Below are positions 45,008 to 54,600 of a stretch of 64,000 bases of DNA, piece by piece. Below the pieces are notes generated by a model. The model ran no database searches. It saw nothing but the letters and a program-made list of their open reading frames with translations, and had not been told where the DNA came from. The DNA lies in contig NZ_LJGU01000136.1 in assembly GCF_001751245.1 (NCBI RefSeq), positions 1 to 64,000 on the forward strand, written 5' to 3'. A program made the position numbers and the translations under genes. The DNA is from Streptomyces oceani. Its GTDB lineage: Bacteria > Actinomycetota > Actinomycetes > Streptomycetales > Streptomycetaceae. Every line of letters begins with the position of its first letter. The first letter of the stretch is position 1.

Positions 45008-45570
45008 ATCGGACGCGCCCTGGCCCAGGCCATGGGCCCTCGGATAGAACCGGCGATCTGGCTCATGGCATGCGACGGACTCCGCATCGGGAAGCTCTCG
45101 GAGTGTTCCCCGAGGACTACGGAGACGGCACGTCGCGAATGCGCCGGCAGGTAGTTCGCTACAAGGGTGACGACGGAACATACCTAGCGCGATAGGCACC
45201 CTTGAGAAACCGCCAGGAAGGCGAATGGCGCGACATTCCCGTCCCGGAATCCATTGCGATGCTGCGCCAGCACCGCCCGGTACTCAATCAGAACGGCGAG
45301 AGACGTACCCCGGCCTCGTTCGTAGATCACGGGATCGGGGCCATCAAGCGGCTCGGATTGCGGGAACACGCACCGCATGACCTACCAGACCAATGGACGA
45401 CGGTGACCTGACGAGGGGTGCCTCCGCACGAGGCTTTCCGACAACTCGGACACCACTCCTTCAAGATCACCGTCGACCGATTCGGGCATCTGACGACCCA
45501 GGAGGGTCAGTACCACCGTGCCGTCGATGGAGGGACAGGCATTCGACGGATTCCTGCCAACCACCTCTGA
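45008..45570 (+). pseudogene. dead tyrosine recombinase (integrase)
   Basis: The first frame ends ALAQAMGPRIEPAIWLMA and GLRIG (Arg box I). A single-base loss at about 45089-45091 shifts to EALGVFPEDYGDGT and RRQVVRYKGDDGTYLA. TAG at 45193 and TGA at 45409 then interrupt the same frame, which goes on with EWRDIPVPESIAML, HDLPDQWTTV and RQLGHHSFKITVDRFGHL to a stop at 45568. Active-site residues have also changed: HDLR to HDLP (Arg II lost) and the nucleophile YGH to FGH. No N-terminal domain is visible. It cannot recombine DNA. Confidence 0.85.
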
Positions 45571-45578
45571 CGCTTTCG

Positions 45579-46985
45579 CTACATGATCCCCATCTCCTGG
45601 AGAACCCTGCGCTGAGTTGGTGCTGGCTCGGCCGGGAAGAAGACGTAACAGACGCCTCCCGTCGCTCCCTTGACCTCGCCCTTCTCGTCCTTCCGCTTGG
45701 TGCGGAGCCAGATGTTCTCGAACTGCCGGCGCTTGTAGACGTGTCGGACCGACGGGTTGTCCGGCGACGCCGGGTCGTTGGCGACGACGTCGCCGTCCTC
45801 GGTGAAGCCGATCACGGTCATCAGGTGGCCCGCCGTGCCGTATCCGGCGCCGTCCAGTTCGGACTCGATGAACGACTGGGAGGTGATCACCGGAATGCCG
45901 GCGGCCACCAGTCGCTCCGCGTCCAGAAGCGATCCGCAGCGGGTCACCACCGCCTGCATGTCCTCGTACGTGGCGGCGTACGCCGTGTTGAAGGGCCAGT
46001 TGCCGCAGCCCTCGTACTGGTAGTCGTAGGTGAACCGTGCGGCGTGGCAGACCTGTGGGTCCTGGTAGTCCGGGTTCACCCACTCGAGGTCCTCCGGCGT
46101 GGGCTTGCGACCCCAGTACTCGATGATCATCTGCGCGGAGGTGGGGCTGCACCACGCCTCTCCCCCGCCGTCGTACTCCGGGTACTCGCCCTCGTGGATG
46201 TTCTGCGAGTAGCGCGGGACCTTCAGCTCCTTCCCGGCGCCCTCTCCCGGTTCGGAGGCGGGGACCTCGAAGCGGTCCTCCACGTCCGAGGACATCGCGC
46301 CGACCCGCCGGACGGTGGGTGTGGCGGAGCCGCCCGGCGCGCGATACAGCGTCACGCGCAACTCGTACGAGGACAGCCGCAGTCCGCTGTCCAGGTCGTC
46401 GATCACGAAGGTGTCCACGGAGACGCTGCTCTTGCCGTCCGACTGGTCCGCGACCGAGGTGCGGCGCGGCACGTCCTTCCCGTCTCCCGCGGTCCAGATG
46501 CCGAGGGTGTACCAGGGGCTGTCGGTGCCATCGGAGTAGCGGCCGCGCAGCTCGACGCGGATCCAGGTGCCCGCCGGGGTGTGCGCGTTCCAGGAGGCGA
46601 TCGCCTCGCCCGCCGGCGTACGCACGTCGTGCCGCGGGCTGGTCCAGCGCGCGTACTCCCAGGTGGCGGTCTTGCCCGTGTGCGGGTCGGCGTACTCGAA
46701 CTCGCCGACGGGCTTGCCGATGACGATGCCGGCGCGGGCGTCGTCGGCGGCGCCGGTCCCCTCGTGGCTGCCCCCGCGCCAGTCCTTCCGGGTGCTCCAC
46801 CCCTGGTACTCGATGGTGTCGTCCTTCCTCGGCTGGTTCGGCCCACGTCGAGGGCTGTTCGGGTCGCTGGAAGCGCCCGCGGGGGCGGTGGTGCCGGCGG
46901 CCGCGGTGGCGGTGGTGCCGGCGGCGGCTGCGGCGGCGAGCGCGGCGGCCAGCACGCTGCGGCGGCTGGCTGGTCTGTTGGTCAT
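45579..46985 (-). CDS. Tat-exported C39-like cysteine peptidase
   Basis: This 468-residue protein begins MTNRPASRRSVLAAALAAAA, an RR-type (Tat) signal. The middle part is a beta-rich domain. The C-terminal third is C39-like: GGGEAWCSPTSAQMI holds the nucleophile Cys (about 303), TAGHLMTVIGF the His (about 397), and ANDPASP the Asp/Asn. Such secreted proteins hydrolyse peptides outside the cell; the target is unknown. ATG 46985 is preferred, as the frame to 47042 adds residues before the Tat signal. It starts the intact genes right of the island. Confidence 0.83.
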   Translation of the reverse strand: MTNRPASRRSVLAAALAAAAAAGTTATAAAGTTAPAGASSDPNSPRRGPNQPRKDDTIEYQGWSTRKDWRGGSHEGTGAADDARAGIVIGKPVGEFEYADPHTGKTATWEYARWTSPRHDVRTPAGEAIASWNAHTPAGTWIRVELRGRYSDGTDSPWYTLGIWTAGDGKDVPRRTSVADQSDGKSSVSVDTFVIDDLDSGLRLSSYELRVTLYRAPGGSATPTVRRVGAMSSDVEDRFEVPASEPGEGAGKELKVPRYSQNIHEGEYPEYDGGGEAWCSPTSAQMIIEYWGRKPTPEDLEWVNPDYQDPQVCHAARFTYDYQYEGCGNWPFNTAYAATYEDMQAVVTRCGSLLDAERLVAAGIPVITSQSFIESELDGAGYGTAGHLMTVIGFTEDGDVVANDPASPDNPSVRHVYKRRQFENIWLRTKRKDEKGEVKGATGGVCYVFFPAEPAPTQRRVLQEMGIM

Positions 46986-47169
46986 TCTGGTGGAGCCCCC
47001 AGTCGGTCGCTGGTCGAATCGGTACGGGACAACTGCGCTCAACTATTGCCCGTGAGGGGGTGTTCAGACCAGAGACCCGCGTCCCTGGCGTGGCCCCACG
47101 GCCCACCGATATTGGCCGCACCATTGGCGGCCGCGGGAGGCCGGCCGCGGCGGACCGTAGGCTGCCCGT

Positions 47170-47787
47170 ATGTGTGGGGTGCTTGACCTGGTGGAACTCG
47201 CCTCCCGGCTGGGTCGGCTGGAGGCTCGCTGCGGACCGGTGCGTCTGGTGGCCGTGGACGGTCACGCCGGGTCCGGAAAGTCGACATTCGCTGCTCGGCT
47301 GGCGGAGGAGCTGGACGCCGCGCCCGTGCTGCATCTGGACGACCTCGCCAGCCATGACGCCCTCTTCGAGTGGACGGCACGCTTCCGGACGGTCGTCGCC
47401 GAGCCACTGTCCGAGGGGAGGACGGCGCACTTCCGCGGCTACGACTGGCGGCACCGCGCGTTCCTCCGGGCGAGTGCGCTGCCACCGCGCCCCGTGGTCC
47501 TCGTCGAGGGAGTGGGCGCCGGACGCCGGGCGCTGCGGCCCTGGCTGTCGGCGGTGTTGTGGATGGACCTTCCACGCGGTACGTCCTGGGAGCGCGGCAT
47601 GCGGCGGGACGGTCCGGAGCAGGCGGCGTTCTGGACAAGGTGGCGGCGTGCGGAGACCCGCCACTTCACGGTCGATCCCTCTCGGCCGTACGCGCACTTC
47701 CTCGTACGGGAGCACGGTGTCGGATGGGTGATTCGGGACGGCCCGGCGGGAGGATTCTGGGGCCCCGGACATCCTCACTCTGGGTGA
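47170..47787 (+). CDS. uridine kinase-like P-loop protein
   Basis: The 205-residue cytoplasmic protein has a Walker A AVDGHAGSGKSTFAA (about 30), a LHLDDLASHD substrate-type acidic motif and VVLVEGVGAGR resembling Walker B. These are shared with uridine/nucleoside kinases of actinomycetes, but the lid and substrate residues are not clear. The phosphate acceptor is therefore uncertain. It is a single gene; a terminator-like hairpin follows at 47900. Confidence 0.78.
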   Translation: MCGVLDLVELASRLGRLEARCGPVRLVAVDGHAGSGKSTFAARLAEELDAAPVLHLDDLASHDALFEWTARFRTVVAEPLSEGRTAHFRGYDWRHRAFLRASALPPRPVVLVEGVGAGRRALRPWLSAVLWMDLPRGTSWERGMRRDGPEQAAFWTRWRRAETRHFTVDPSRPYAHFLVREHGVGWVIRDGPAGGFWGPGHPHSG

Positions 47788-48203
47788 AGTTCGGGTGTCC
47801 GCCATATGATCGGGCAGCTCGCTCCAAGGACGGCCTTGACCGGGGCCCGCTCAGCAATTACTTTCTCAATACACGGCCTGTACAGGTCGCCTCTGATCGC
47901 GAAGCCCCTGGTTGTTCCCCCGTGACCGGGGGCTTCGTTCTGCCCCCGGGAGCGGGACGCGCGCGGTACGTCATTACCGTCGGTGATTGTAGCTCCTGTC
48001 CGACTCGCCCCCACCACTGTCGGTGCCCTCTGCCGCACTCTTCGATTACGCCAGTGTGCGCAGGTACGATGCTTGAGGGCGCGGCAGGACCGGTCGCTCG
48101 GCAGTGTGAGCGCCAACTCCCGCCCGTGGTATGGCTTTTCGTTCGAGGCGCGCCGTCGGCGTGCTGGACGGCCGGCCGAAGGGAGCAGCCGGGGAGGATC
48201 GCC
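47788..48203. other. 416-bp intergenic region with a hairpin
   Basis: The region holds an AT-richer stretch (about 47850-47890), the hairpin at 47900-47937, and GGGGAGG (48191-48197), the ribosome site of the AAA+ gene. No coding frame is convincing. A small RNA ending at the hairpin is possible. Confidence 0.4.
47900..47937 (+). terminator. terminator-like hairpin, CGAAGCCCC stem
   Basis: CGAAGCCCC (47900-47908) pairs with GGGGCTTCG (47929-47937) across a 20-nt loop, with TTCT after it. It is 113 bases beyond the uridine-kinase-like gene. Confidence 0.7.
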
Positions 48204-50177
48204 GTGGGGGACATGATGGACGTCGGTGGGCGGGACGCTCGTGACCTGCCCGCCCCGGCCGACCTCGCCTGGCTACGGGGCGTGGACGCGTACACGGTGG
48301 GGGCGTACGGCCGGGCCGAGGAGGAGTTCCGTACGGCCGTGCGCTTCGACCCGGGAATGGCCGACGGTTGGTTGGGGCTGCACGCCCTGCGGGCGGACAC
48401 GAACACAGCACTGCTGCGCATGTACGAACACCGCGGCCGGTTCACCGAACAGCGGAGGCGGCACGGCCGCCACCTCAACTCCTGGTACTGGCTGGGCTGG
48501 TGGGTGCAGCCGGTGCTGGAGACCCGGCGCGACCTGCTGCTCGCGCACGCCTCGCACTGGCTGGACGGCCAGCATGTCGCCCAGCTGGATCAGGCGCTGG
48601 CTGAGTGCGCGCCGGTGGAGACCGATCCGCAGGCCCGCTTCCTGCACGCCTGCCGGGCGTATCTGGCGAAGGACTGGGACCGGCTGGTGCGGCACACCGA
48701 GGCCCTGGTCGACGATCCGCTGCTGGGCATCGAGGCGGGCCTGTTCGCCGGCATGGCCCGCGTACGGCTGGAGATGTACGCACAGGCCGAGCCGCTGCTG
48801 ACCACCTCGCTGATGCGCTGCCGCAGCGAGCAGCCGCAACGTAAGGAGTTGCGGTACTGGCTCGCCCGGTCCCGGGAGGGCACCGGGCGCAGCGCGGCGG
48901 CGTTGCCGTTGTACCGGGCCGTGCACCACGTCGACCCGGCCTTCATGGATACCGCGGCCCGGCTGGCCGCGATCGCGGACACCGACGGGCCGGGGGACGT
49001 GTGGAGTGTCACGGCGGCGATGAGCACCGGGGCGGGCGGCGGCCAGGAGCCGCTGGACAACGGGATCGACCTCGGTACGGACCCGGCCGGACCTCCGGAG
49101 GCCACCGGGACGGCCGACCCGGTGGGGCCGGACCCGGAGCCCTGCCTGGGCGGGGACCCGCTGCGGCTGGATGACCCCGGCGACCCGACGCAGCCGTCGC
49201 GGATGGGGACCGGGCCGACGCGGGACCGTTCCGTGCTCTTCCCGTACGGCCAGGGGGAGTCGGGCCGGCTGCCCGAGGGCCCGTCTGATCCGCTGCTGTT
49301 GGCTCAGGCGCTGGACGAGCTGGAACGAATGGTGGGCCTGGAGCCCGTGAAGCGTCAGGTGCGGGCGGTGTCGGCGCAGTTGCACATGGCGCGGCTGCGT
49401 GCCGGCCAGGGGCTGCCGGTCCAGCCGCCCAAGCGGCACTTCGTCTTCTCCGGGCCGTCTGGGACGGGGAAGACGACGGTGGCCCGCATCCTGGGCCGAG
49501 CCTTCTACGCGCTCGGCCTGCTGGGTGGCGATCACCTCGTGGAGGCCCAACGGGCCGACCTGGTTGGGGAGTTCCTCGGACAGACCGCGGTCAAGGCGAA
49601 CGAGCTGATCGACTCCGCGCTGGGCGGGGTGCTGTTCGTGGACGAGGCGTACGCGCTGTCCAACTCCGGCTACAGCAAGGGCGACGCGTACGGCGACGAG
49701 GCGCTGCAGGTGCTGCTCAAACGGGCGGAGGACAACCGCGACCGGTTGGTGGTGATCCTTGCGGGCTACCCGGCGGGCATGGACCGCCTGCTCGCCGCCA
49801 ATCCGGGGCTGGGCTCGCGGTTCACCACCAGGGTGGACTTCCCCAGCTACCGCCCAGCGGAACTGACCGCCATCGGCGAGGTGCTGGCGGCGGAGAACGG
49901 CGATGTGTGGGACGAGGAGTCGCTGGAGGAGCTGCACAGCGTCGGCGAGCACGTCGTCGAGCAGGAGTGGATCGACGAGCTGGGCAACGGCCGGTTCCTG
50001 CGCACGCTCTACGAGAAGACCTGTGCCTACCGCGATCTGCGCCTGTCCGGTTCCTCCGGGCAGCCCACCCGGGACGACCTGGCGACGCTACGACTGCCCG
50101 ACCTCATGCAGGCGTACGGCGAGGTGCTGTCCGGGCACGGTCCGCGGCACCGGCCACCGGAGCCGCCGCTGCTGTGA
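48204..50177 (+). CDS. EccA/CbxX-like AAA+ ATPase with TPR N-terminus
   Basis: The 657-residue protein has an N-terminal helical TPR-like half (about 1-270), a disordered linker with repeated acidic and Pro residues, and a C-terminal CbxX-type AAA+ domain (about 370-650). That domain includes FVFSGPSGTGKTTVARILG (Walker A, about 420), VLFVDEAYALSN (Walker B, about 475), VVILAGYPAGMD (sensor 1) and GSRFTTRVDFP (Arg finger region). This layout is that of EccA of type VII secretion systems. No ESX membrane or WXG100 gene is near, so it is an orphan. GTG 48204 has GGGGAGG 6 bases upstream. Confidence 0.86.
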   Translation: MGDMMDVGGRDARDLPAPADLAWLRGVDAYTVGAYGRAEEEFRTAVRFDPGMADGWLGLHALRADTNTALLRMYEHRGRFTEQRRRHGRHLNSWYWLGWWVQPVLETRRDLLLAHASHWLDGQHVAQLDQALAECAPVETDPQARFLHACRAYLAKDWDRLVRHTEALVDDPLLGIEAGLFAGMARVRLEMYAQAEPLLTTSLMRCRSEQPQRKELRYWLARSREGTGRSAAALPLYRAVHHVDPAFMDTAARLAAIADTDGPGDVWSVTAAMSTGAGGGQEPLDNGIDLGTDPAGPPEATGTADPVGPDPEPCLGGDPLRLDDPGDPTQPSRMGTGPTRDRSVLFPYGQGESGRLPEGPSDPLLLAQALDELERMVGLEPVKRQVRAVSAQLHMARLRAGQGLPVQPPKRHFVFSGPSGTGKTTVARILGRAFYALGLLGGDHLVEAQRADLVGEFLGQTAVKANELIDSALGGVLFVDEAYALSNSGYSKGDAYGDEALQVLLKRAEDNRDRLVVILAGYPAGMDRLLAANPGLGSRFTTRVDFPSYRPAELTAIGEVLAAENGDVWDEESLEELHSVGEHVVEQEWIDELGNGRFLRTLYEKTCAYRDLRLSGSSGQPTRDDLATLRLPDLMQAYGEVLSGHGPRHRPPEPPLL

Positions 50178-50206
50178 GCGCCAGCGGCCAAGCGGCCCCG
50201 CTGTCG

Positions 50207-50674
50207 CTACGCCCGCTCGGTGCCGCGCTCCTCGACCAGCCCGCGCAACGCCCGGGCGTCGGCGATCGCGCGCTGCCTGGCCATGCCGGGCTGGATGCCC
50301 ATCGCCGGCAGGCTGGTGCCGTCGGAGAGGTCGAGGTAGACCCACGGGTCTCCGGGACGCAGGTTCACGCGGATGATCTCGGCCCACTCGAGGCGGCGTC
50401 GGCTGGTCAGGTTAACGACCGTGACCCCGCTGGCGTCGGCGCTGACCCGCGGTCGGCTGAGCAGCACCAGCACCCCCAGGAACAGCGCGGCGGTGAAGAC
50501 GAAACTGGTCCGCTCCCCCGGGTTCAGGCTGTCCAGGGTCACCGCGATCCAGGTGATCACGGCGAACGCCAGCGCCCCGACGCTGAGGAGTACGACGCGG
50601 GTGGCGGTGGGTCGGAAGGTGACGGGGAGTGCGGGCGGCTGGGGCACGGGTGGTCCGCTTCTCAGAGGCGGCAT
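50207..50674 (-). CDS. PH-domain membrane protein
   Basis: The 155-residue protein has two membrane helices (about 28-45 and 58-75) and a small bacterial PH-like domain (VSADASGVTVVNLTSRRRLE and WVYLDLSDGTSL). ATG 50674 lies inside the end of hisG, 13 bases before the hisG stop, so it is translated after hisG. Actinomycetes often keep such a gene at this place; the function is unknown. Confidence 0.8.
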   Translation of the reverse strand: MPPLRSGPPVPQPPALPVTFRPTATRVVLLSVGALAFAVITWIAVTLDSLNPGERTSFVFTAALFLGVLVLLSRPRVSADASGVTVVNLTSRRRLEWAEIIRVNLRPGDPWVYLDLSDGTSLPAMGIQPGMARQRAIADARALRGLVEERGTERA

Positions 50675-51510
50675 GCGTGGATGCCGGTGGTCAGGATGGC
50701 GCGCGCGCCCAGCTCGTAGAGGTCGTCCATGATCCGCTGGGCCTCGTCCGTGCGCACCATGGAGCGTACGGCTACCCAGCCCTTGTCGTGCAGCGGGGAG
50801 ATCGTGGGCGACTCCAGCCCGGGGGTGAGGGCGACCGCTGCCTCGAGCCGTTCGGCGCGGATGTCGTAGTCCATCATGACGTACTGTCTGGCCACCAGGA
50901 CGCCCTGCATGCGCCGGAGGAACTGACCGATCTTGGGGCCCTCGGCGCTGGCCCCGGTGCTGCGGATCACCACGGCCTCGGAGTGCAGCACGGGCGCGCT
51001 GATGATCTCCAGACCGGCGTTGCGGAGAGTGGTGCCGGTCTCCACCACGTCCGCGATGATCTCCGCCACGCCCAGTTGGATGGCGGTCTCGACGGCGCCG
51101 TCCAGCTCCACCACGGAGGCGTCGACCTGCTGGTCGGACAGGTGCGTGCGGACCAGCCCGGGGAAGGAGGTCGCCACCGTCATGCCCCCGAACTCGCTGA
51201 CGTCCTTCGCGGTGCCGGGGCGGGTGGCGTAGCGCAGGGTGGAGCCGGCGAAGCCCAACTGCATGATCTCCTCGGCCCCTGCGCCCGAGTCCAGCAGCAG
51301 GTCCCGCCCGGTGATGCCGAGGTCCAGCTTGCCGGAGCCGACGTACACGGCGATGTCGCGCGGGCGGAGGAAGAAGAACTCGACGTCGTTCTCGCTGTCC
51401 GCGAGCACCAGTTCGCGACGGTCCTTGCGCTGGCGGTAACCGGCCTCATGGAGCATGGCCGACGCAGGCTCGGACAGTGAACCCTTGTTAGGGACGGCGA
51501 TGCGCAGCAT
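50662..51510 (-). CDS. hisG: ATP phosphoribosyltransferase (long form)
   Basis: This 282-residue enzyme catalyses the first step of histidine synthesis, joining ATP and PRPP. MLRIAVPNKGSLSEPA starts the catalytic domain, with VELDGAVETAIQLGVAEIIAD later (read in two parts). The C-terminal 80 residues form the regulatory domain of the long HisG form, which binds histidine for feedback. It lies downstream of hisE in the same direction, with a 150-bp gap. Confidence 0.95.
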   Translation of the reverse strand: MLRIAVPNKGSLSEPASAMLHEAGYRQRKDRRELVLADSENDVEFFFLRPRDIAVYVGSGKLDLGITGRDLLLDSGAGAEEIMQLGFAGSTLRYATRPGTAKDVSEFGGMTVATSFPGLVRTHLSDQQVDASVVELDGAVETAIQLGVAEIIADVVETGTTLRNAGLEIISAPVLHSEAVVIRSTGASAEGPKIGQFLRRMQGVLVARQYVMMDYDIRAERLEAAVALTPGLESPTISPLHDKGWVAVRSMVRTDEAQRIMDDLYELGARAILTTGIHACRL

Positions 51511-51659
51511 GAACGGTTCCTTCGGGTACGGGGCGCGCGGCGCGCGCGGGAGGTGCTGGACGGGGCGGCGACGCTGCCGCTCGCGGGGGCGGTCCGTTCG
51601 CCCGGTCCGGCCGTCGGTACGGCCGGGAGTGCGGACCGGCAGGCGGATCGGGGGACGGC

Positions 51660-51932
51660 TCAGAGATGAGCGTATACGTCGTCCGGGGAGATGCCGCGGG
51701 CGACCATCATGACCTGCAGGTGGTAGAGGAGCTGGGAGATCTCTTCGGCGGTACGGTCCGCGTCCTCGTGCTCAGCGGCCATCCACACCTCGGCCGCCTC
51801 CTCGACGACCTTCTTGCCGATCGTGTGCACGCCCTGGGCGACCAGCTCAGCGGTTCGGGAGCTGCCCGGGTCGCCCGTGGCCGCCTTCCGCCGTAGTTCC
51901 TCGTAGAGCTCGTCGAATGTCTTGTTCGCCAT
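51660..51932 (-). CDS. hisE: phosphoribosyl-ATP diphosphatase
   Basis: This 90-residue protein hydrolyses phosphoribosyl-ATP to phosphoribosyl-AMP, the second histidine step. It has the all-alpha MazG-like fold with [18 protein letters not shown] (metal-binding Glu/Asp) and [17 protein letters not shown]. It lies 48 bases downstream of ribH and 149 bases upstream of hisG on the same strand. Confidence 0.94.
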   Translation of the reverse strand: MANKTFDELYEELRRKAATGDPGSSRTAELVAQGVHTIGKKVVEEAAEVWMAAEHEDADRTAEEISQLLYHLQVMMVARGISPDDVYAHL

Positions 51933-51980
51933 GGTTCTGCCACTCTACGTGCTGGGGCGGGCGGGTCGACGACCGGCCGG

Positions 51981-52472
51981 TCACTGGCCCCGTCCGGGGA
52001 CGCCGGCGGTCAGCAGCGCGCTCGCGGTGGCGAGCGCGGCGGTCGCGACCTCGTGACCCTTGTCCTCCCGGGAATGCGGCAGTCCGGCTCGGTCGAGGGC
52101 CTGTTCCTCCGTGTCACAGGTGAGCACGCCGAAGCCCACGGGTACGCCGCTGTCCGTGGCGACCCGGGTCAATCCCTGGGTGACCCCCTGGCAGACGTAG
52201 TCGAAGTGTGGGGTGCCGCCCCGGATCACCACGCCCAGCGCGATCACCGCCGCACAGTCCCGGTCGACCAGCGTCCTGGCGGCCACGGGCAGTTCGAAGC
52301 TGCCGGGCACCCGGAGCACCGTGGGGTGCGCCACCCCGTGTTGTCCGAGTGCGCGCAGCGCACCCTCGAGGAGCGCGTCCATCACCTGTCGGTGCCACTG
52401 GGCGGCGACCACCCCCACCCGCATGCCGGCGCAGTTCGGCACGGTCACCTCGGGGGCTCCCTGACCACTCAT
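51981..52472 (-). CDS. ribH: 6,7-dimethyl-8-ribityllumazine synthase
   Basis: This 163-residue enzyme condenses the ribityl-pyrimidine with dihydroxybutanone phosphate, the penultimate riboflavin step. Key blocks are [15 protein letters not shown] and [20 protein letters not shown], with the His in the second near the active site. It forms pentamers or icosahedral capsids in the family. It is downstream of ribBA after 86 bases. Confidence 0.95.
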   Translation of the reverse strand: MSGQGAPEVTVPNCAGMRVGVVAAQWHRQVMDALLEGALRALGQHGVAHPTVLRVPGSFELPVAARTLVDRDCAAVIALGVVIRGGTPHFDYVCQGVTQGLTRVATDSGVPVGFGVLTCDTEEQALDRAGLPHSREDKGHEVATAALATASALLTAGVPGRGQ

Positions 52473-52558
52473 GTCCTGTCCCTCTTCCGCTGGTTCGGTG
52501 CTGCGGTTCTGCGGTGTTGCGGTTGCGTACGGGGCCGGTGCCCGCCACGGGGTCGGCC

Positions 52559-53935
52559 CTACTCCCCGTGCGCGGCGACGTCACTGTCCAACCAGGGCAG
52601 GTCGTGGCCCATCCGGTCCCGTTTGGTGCGCAGGTAGCGGATGTTGTGTTCGCCGACCCGGGTGGGCAGCGGCTCCCGTCCGGTGACCCGCAGCCCGTGC
52701 TCGCGCAGGGCGGCGGTCTTCGCCGGATTGTTCGTCAGCAGCCGGAGGGAGCGCACGCCCAGGTCGCCGAGCATCTGCGCCGCGGCGCGGTAGTCGCGTG
52801 CGTCCGCCGGCAGGCCGAGTGCGAGATTGGCGTCCAGGGTGTCGTGCCCGTCCTCCTGGAGTTCGTACGCCCGCAGCTTGGAGAGCAGGCCGATGCCGCG
52901 CCCCTCGTGCCCCCGCAGGTACAGCACCACCCCACGGCCCTCGGCCTGGACCCGCTCCAGGGACGCCTGGAGCTGCGGGCCGCAGTCGCAGCGGCGGGAC
53001 TCGAGGATGTCACCCGTGAGGCACTCGGAGTGGACCCGTACGAGGACGTCCTCGCCGCTCGTCCCGGCGTCCCCGGCGTACGTCCCGTCACCGGCCCCCG
53101 GATCGCCGACGACCAGGGCGATGTGCTCCACCCCGTCCGTGCTGGAGCGGTATCCGTAGGCGCGGAAGTCGCCGTACCGGGTGGGCAGTCGGGTGGCGGC
53201 CTCACGTCGGACGGCGGGCTCCTTCGCTTCCCGGTACGCCACCAGGTCCGCGATGGAGATGACCGCCAGGCCGTGTTTCCGGGCGAACGGGAGGAGTTGC
53301 GGCAGTCGCATCATGCTGCCCCGCTCGTCCGCGATCTCCACGATGGCCGCGGCCGGCCGCAGCCCCGCCAGCCGGGCCAGGTCCACGCCCGCCTCGGTGT
53401 GTCCGCGCCGCGCCAGGACGCCGCCGGCGTCGGCCCGCAACGGGAAGACGTGTCCCGGACGTACGAAGTCCGCCGGCTCCGACGTCGGGTCCGCGAGCAA
53501 CCGGATGGTGGTGGCCCGGTCGCCCGCGGAGATGCCGGTGCCCACGCCGTGCGCCGGGGTCGCGTCCACGGACACCGTGAACGCCGTACGCTGCGACTCG
53601 GCGTTGTGCTCGACCATCTGGGGCAGCGCGAGCCGTTCGGTCTCGGTGCCCTCGAGCGGCACGCAGACCAGTCCACGGCACTCGCTCATCATGAAGCCGA
53701 CGAGCTCCGGTGTGACCTTCTGCGCCGCGACGACGAGGTCACCCTCGTTCTCGCGGTCCGCGTCGTCGACGACCACCACCGGCCGCCCCGCGGCGATGTC
53801 GGACACCGCGCGTTCCACCGGGTCCAGGGCGAGGGCGTCCGCGGCCTCGGGACCCTCAGGACCCTCGGACGCCGACGCGCCGAGGGCGCTGAGCGGCGCT
53901 TGTCCGTCCTCCCGTGAACTGCGCAGCGCGGTCAT
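52559..53935 (-). CDS. ribBA: bifunctional dihydroxybutanone phosphate synthase and GTP cyclohydrolase II
   Basis: This 458-residue fusion makes both riboflavin precursors. The N-terminal domain (about 35-240) has [15 protein letters not shown] with the metal-binding Glu and the [10 protein letters not shown] block and converts ribulose 5-phosphate. The C-terminal domain (about 250-440) has [17 protein letters not shown], the three zinc Cys, and [12 protein letters not shown], and opens the GTP ring. The ATG at 53935 overlaps the stop of the transporter gene (ATGA). The longer frame to 54541 is overlap. Confidence 0.95.
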   Translation of the reverse strand: MTALRSSREDGQAPLSALGASASEGPEGPEAADALALDPVERAVSDIAAGRPVVVVDDADRENEGDLVVAAQKVTPELVGFMMSECRGLVCVPLEGTETERLALPQMVEHNAESQRTAFTVSVDATPAHGVGTGISAGDRATTIRLLADPTSEPADFVRPGHVFPLRADAGGVLARRGHTEAGVDLARLAGLRPAAAIVEIADERGSMMRLPQLLPFARKHGLAVISIADLVAYREAKEPAVRREAATRLPTRYGDFRAYGYRSSTDGVEHIALVVGDPGAGDGTYAGDAGTSGEDVLVRVHSECLTGDILESRRCDCGPQLQASLERVQAEGRGVVLYLRGHEGRGIGLLSKLRAYELQEDGHDTLDANLALGLPADARDYRAAAQMLGDLGVRSLRLLTNNPAKTAALREHGLRVTGREPLPTRVGEHNIRYLRTKRDRMGHDLPWLDSDVAAHGE

Positions 53936-54600
53936 ACGGCGGCTCCTTCCGATACGGCGTGCGGCTGCCGCTGGGCCGGCCGGCCGCGGGAACGCAGCCA
54001 CCAGTCCCGCAGTCCCCACAGAACGAGGGCGAGGTAGACGACGTAGACCAGGCCGGAGAACGCCAGGCCGCTGCCGAACGCCAGCGGGACGCCGACGAGG
54101 TCGACCAGCAGCCAGGCGAACCAGAACTCCACCAGGCCACGGGCCTGCGCGACCATCGCGGCGAGCGTGCCCACGAAGATGTACGCGTCCGGCCACGGGT
54201 TCCAGGAGAGCGTGGGCAGCAGCGTGAACAACGTCCCGGTGGCGAGGGTGCCCACGGCCGTGCCGGCCACCAGCGCGCCACGCTCGCGCCCGGTGGCGAA
54301 GCGTACGGCGACGGTGCCGTCGCTGGTCTGCCGCCGACCGCGGTGCCACTGCTGCCAGCCCCACGCGGCCACCAGGATCACCAGCAGTTGCTTCCCGACG
54401 CCGCCGGCCAGTTGGGCGGAGGCGTAGGCGCTGATCAGGACCAGCCCGGACAGCAACTGCACGGGCCAGGTGAGCAGCGAGCGGCGCCAGCCCAGTGCGA
54501 GGGCGATCAGGCCGAGGACGTTGCCGAGCATGTCGGACCACAGGACGTGCTGACCGAGGACCGCGAACGCCTCTTCGCCGAGCCAGTCGAGACCGGTCAC
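53932..54600 (-). CDS. pnuC: PnuC-family vitamin transporter, probable riboflavin uptake
   Basis: The 222-residue protein has about seven membrane helices and PnuC family features ([39 protein letters not shown]). PnuC proteins move nicotinamide riboside, thiamine or riboflavin. The PnuX branch of actinobacteria imports riboflavin and is FMN-riboswitch controlled. Its start GTG overlaps the ribE stop (GTGA) and its end overlaps the ribBA start, so it is inside the riboflavin operon, which makes riboflavin the most likely cargo. Confidence 0.85.
   Translation of the reverse strand: MTGLDWLGEEAFAVLGQHVLWSDMLGNVLGLIALALGWRRSLLTWPVQLLSGLVLISAYASAQLAGGVGKQLLVILVAAWGWQQWHRGRRQTSDGTVAVRFATGRERGALVAGTAVGTLATGTLFTLLPTLSWNPWPDAYIFVGTLAAMVAQARGLVEFWFAWLLVDLVGVPLAFGSGLAFSGLVYVVYLALVLWGLRDWWLRSRGRPAQRQPHAVSEGAAV

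Noticed and set aside
48204..50177. Type VII secretion locus
   Set aside because: Only the EccA-like ATPase is present; no EccB-E, mycosin or WXG100 genes were found nearby.
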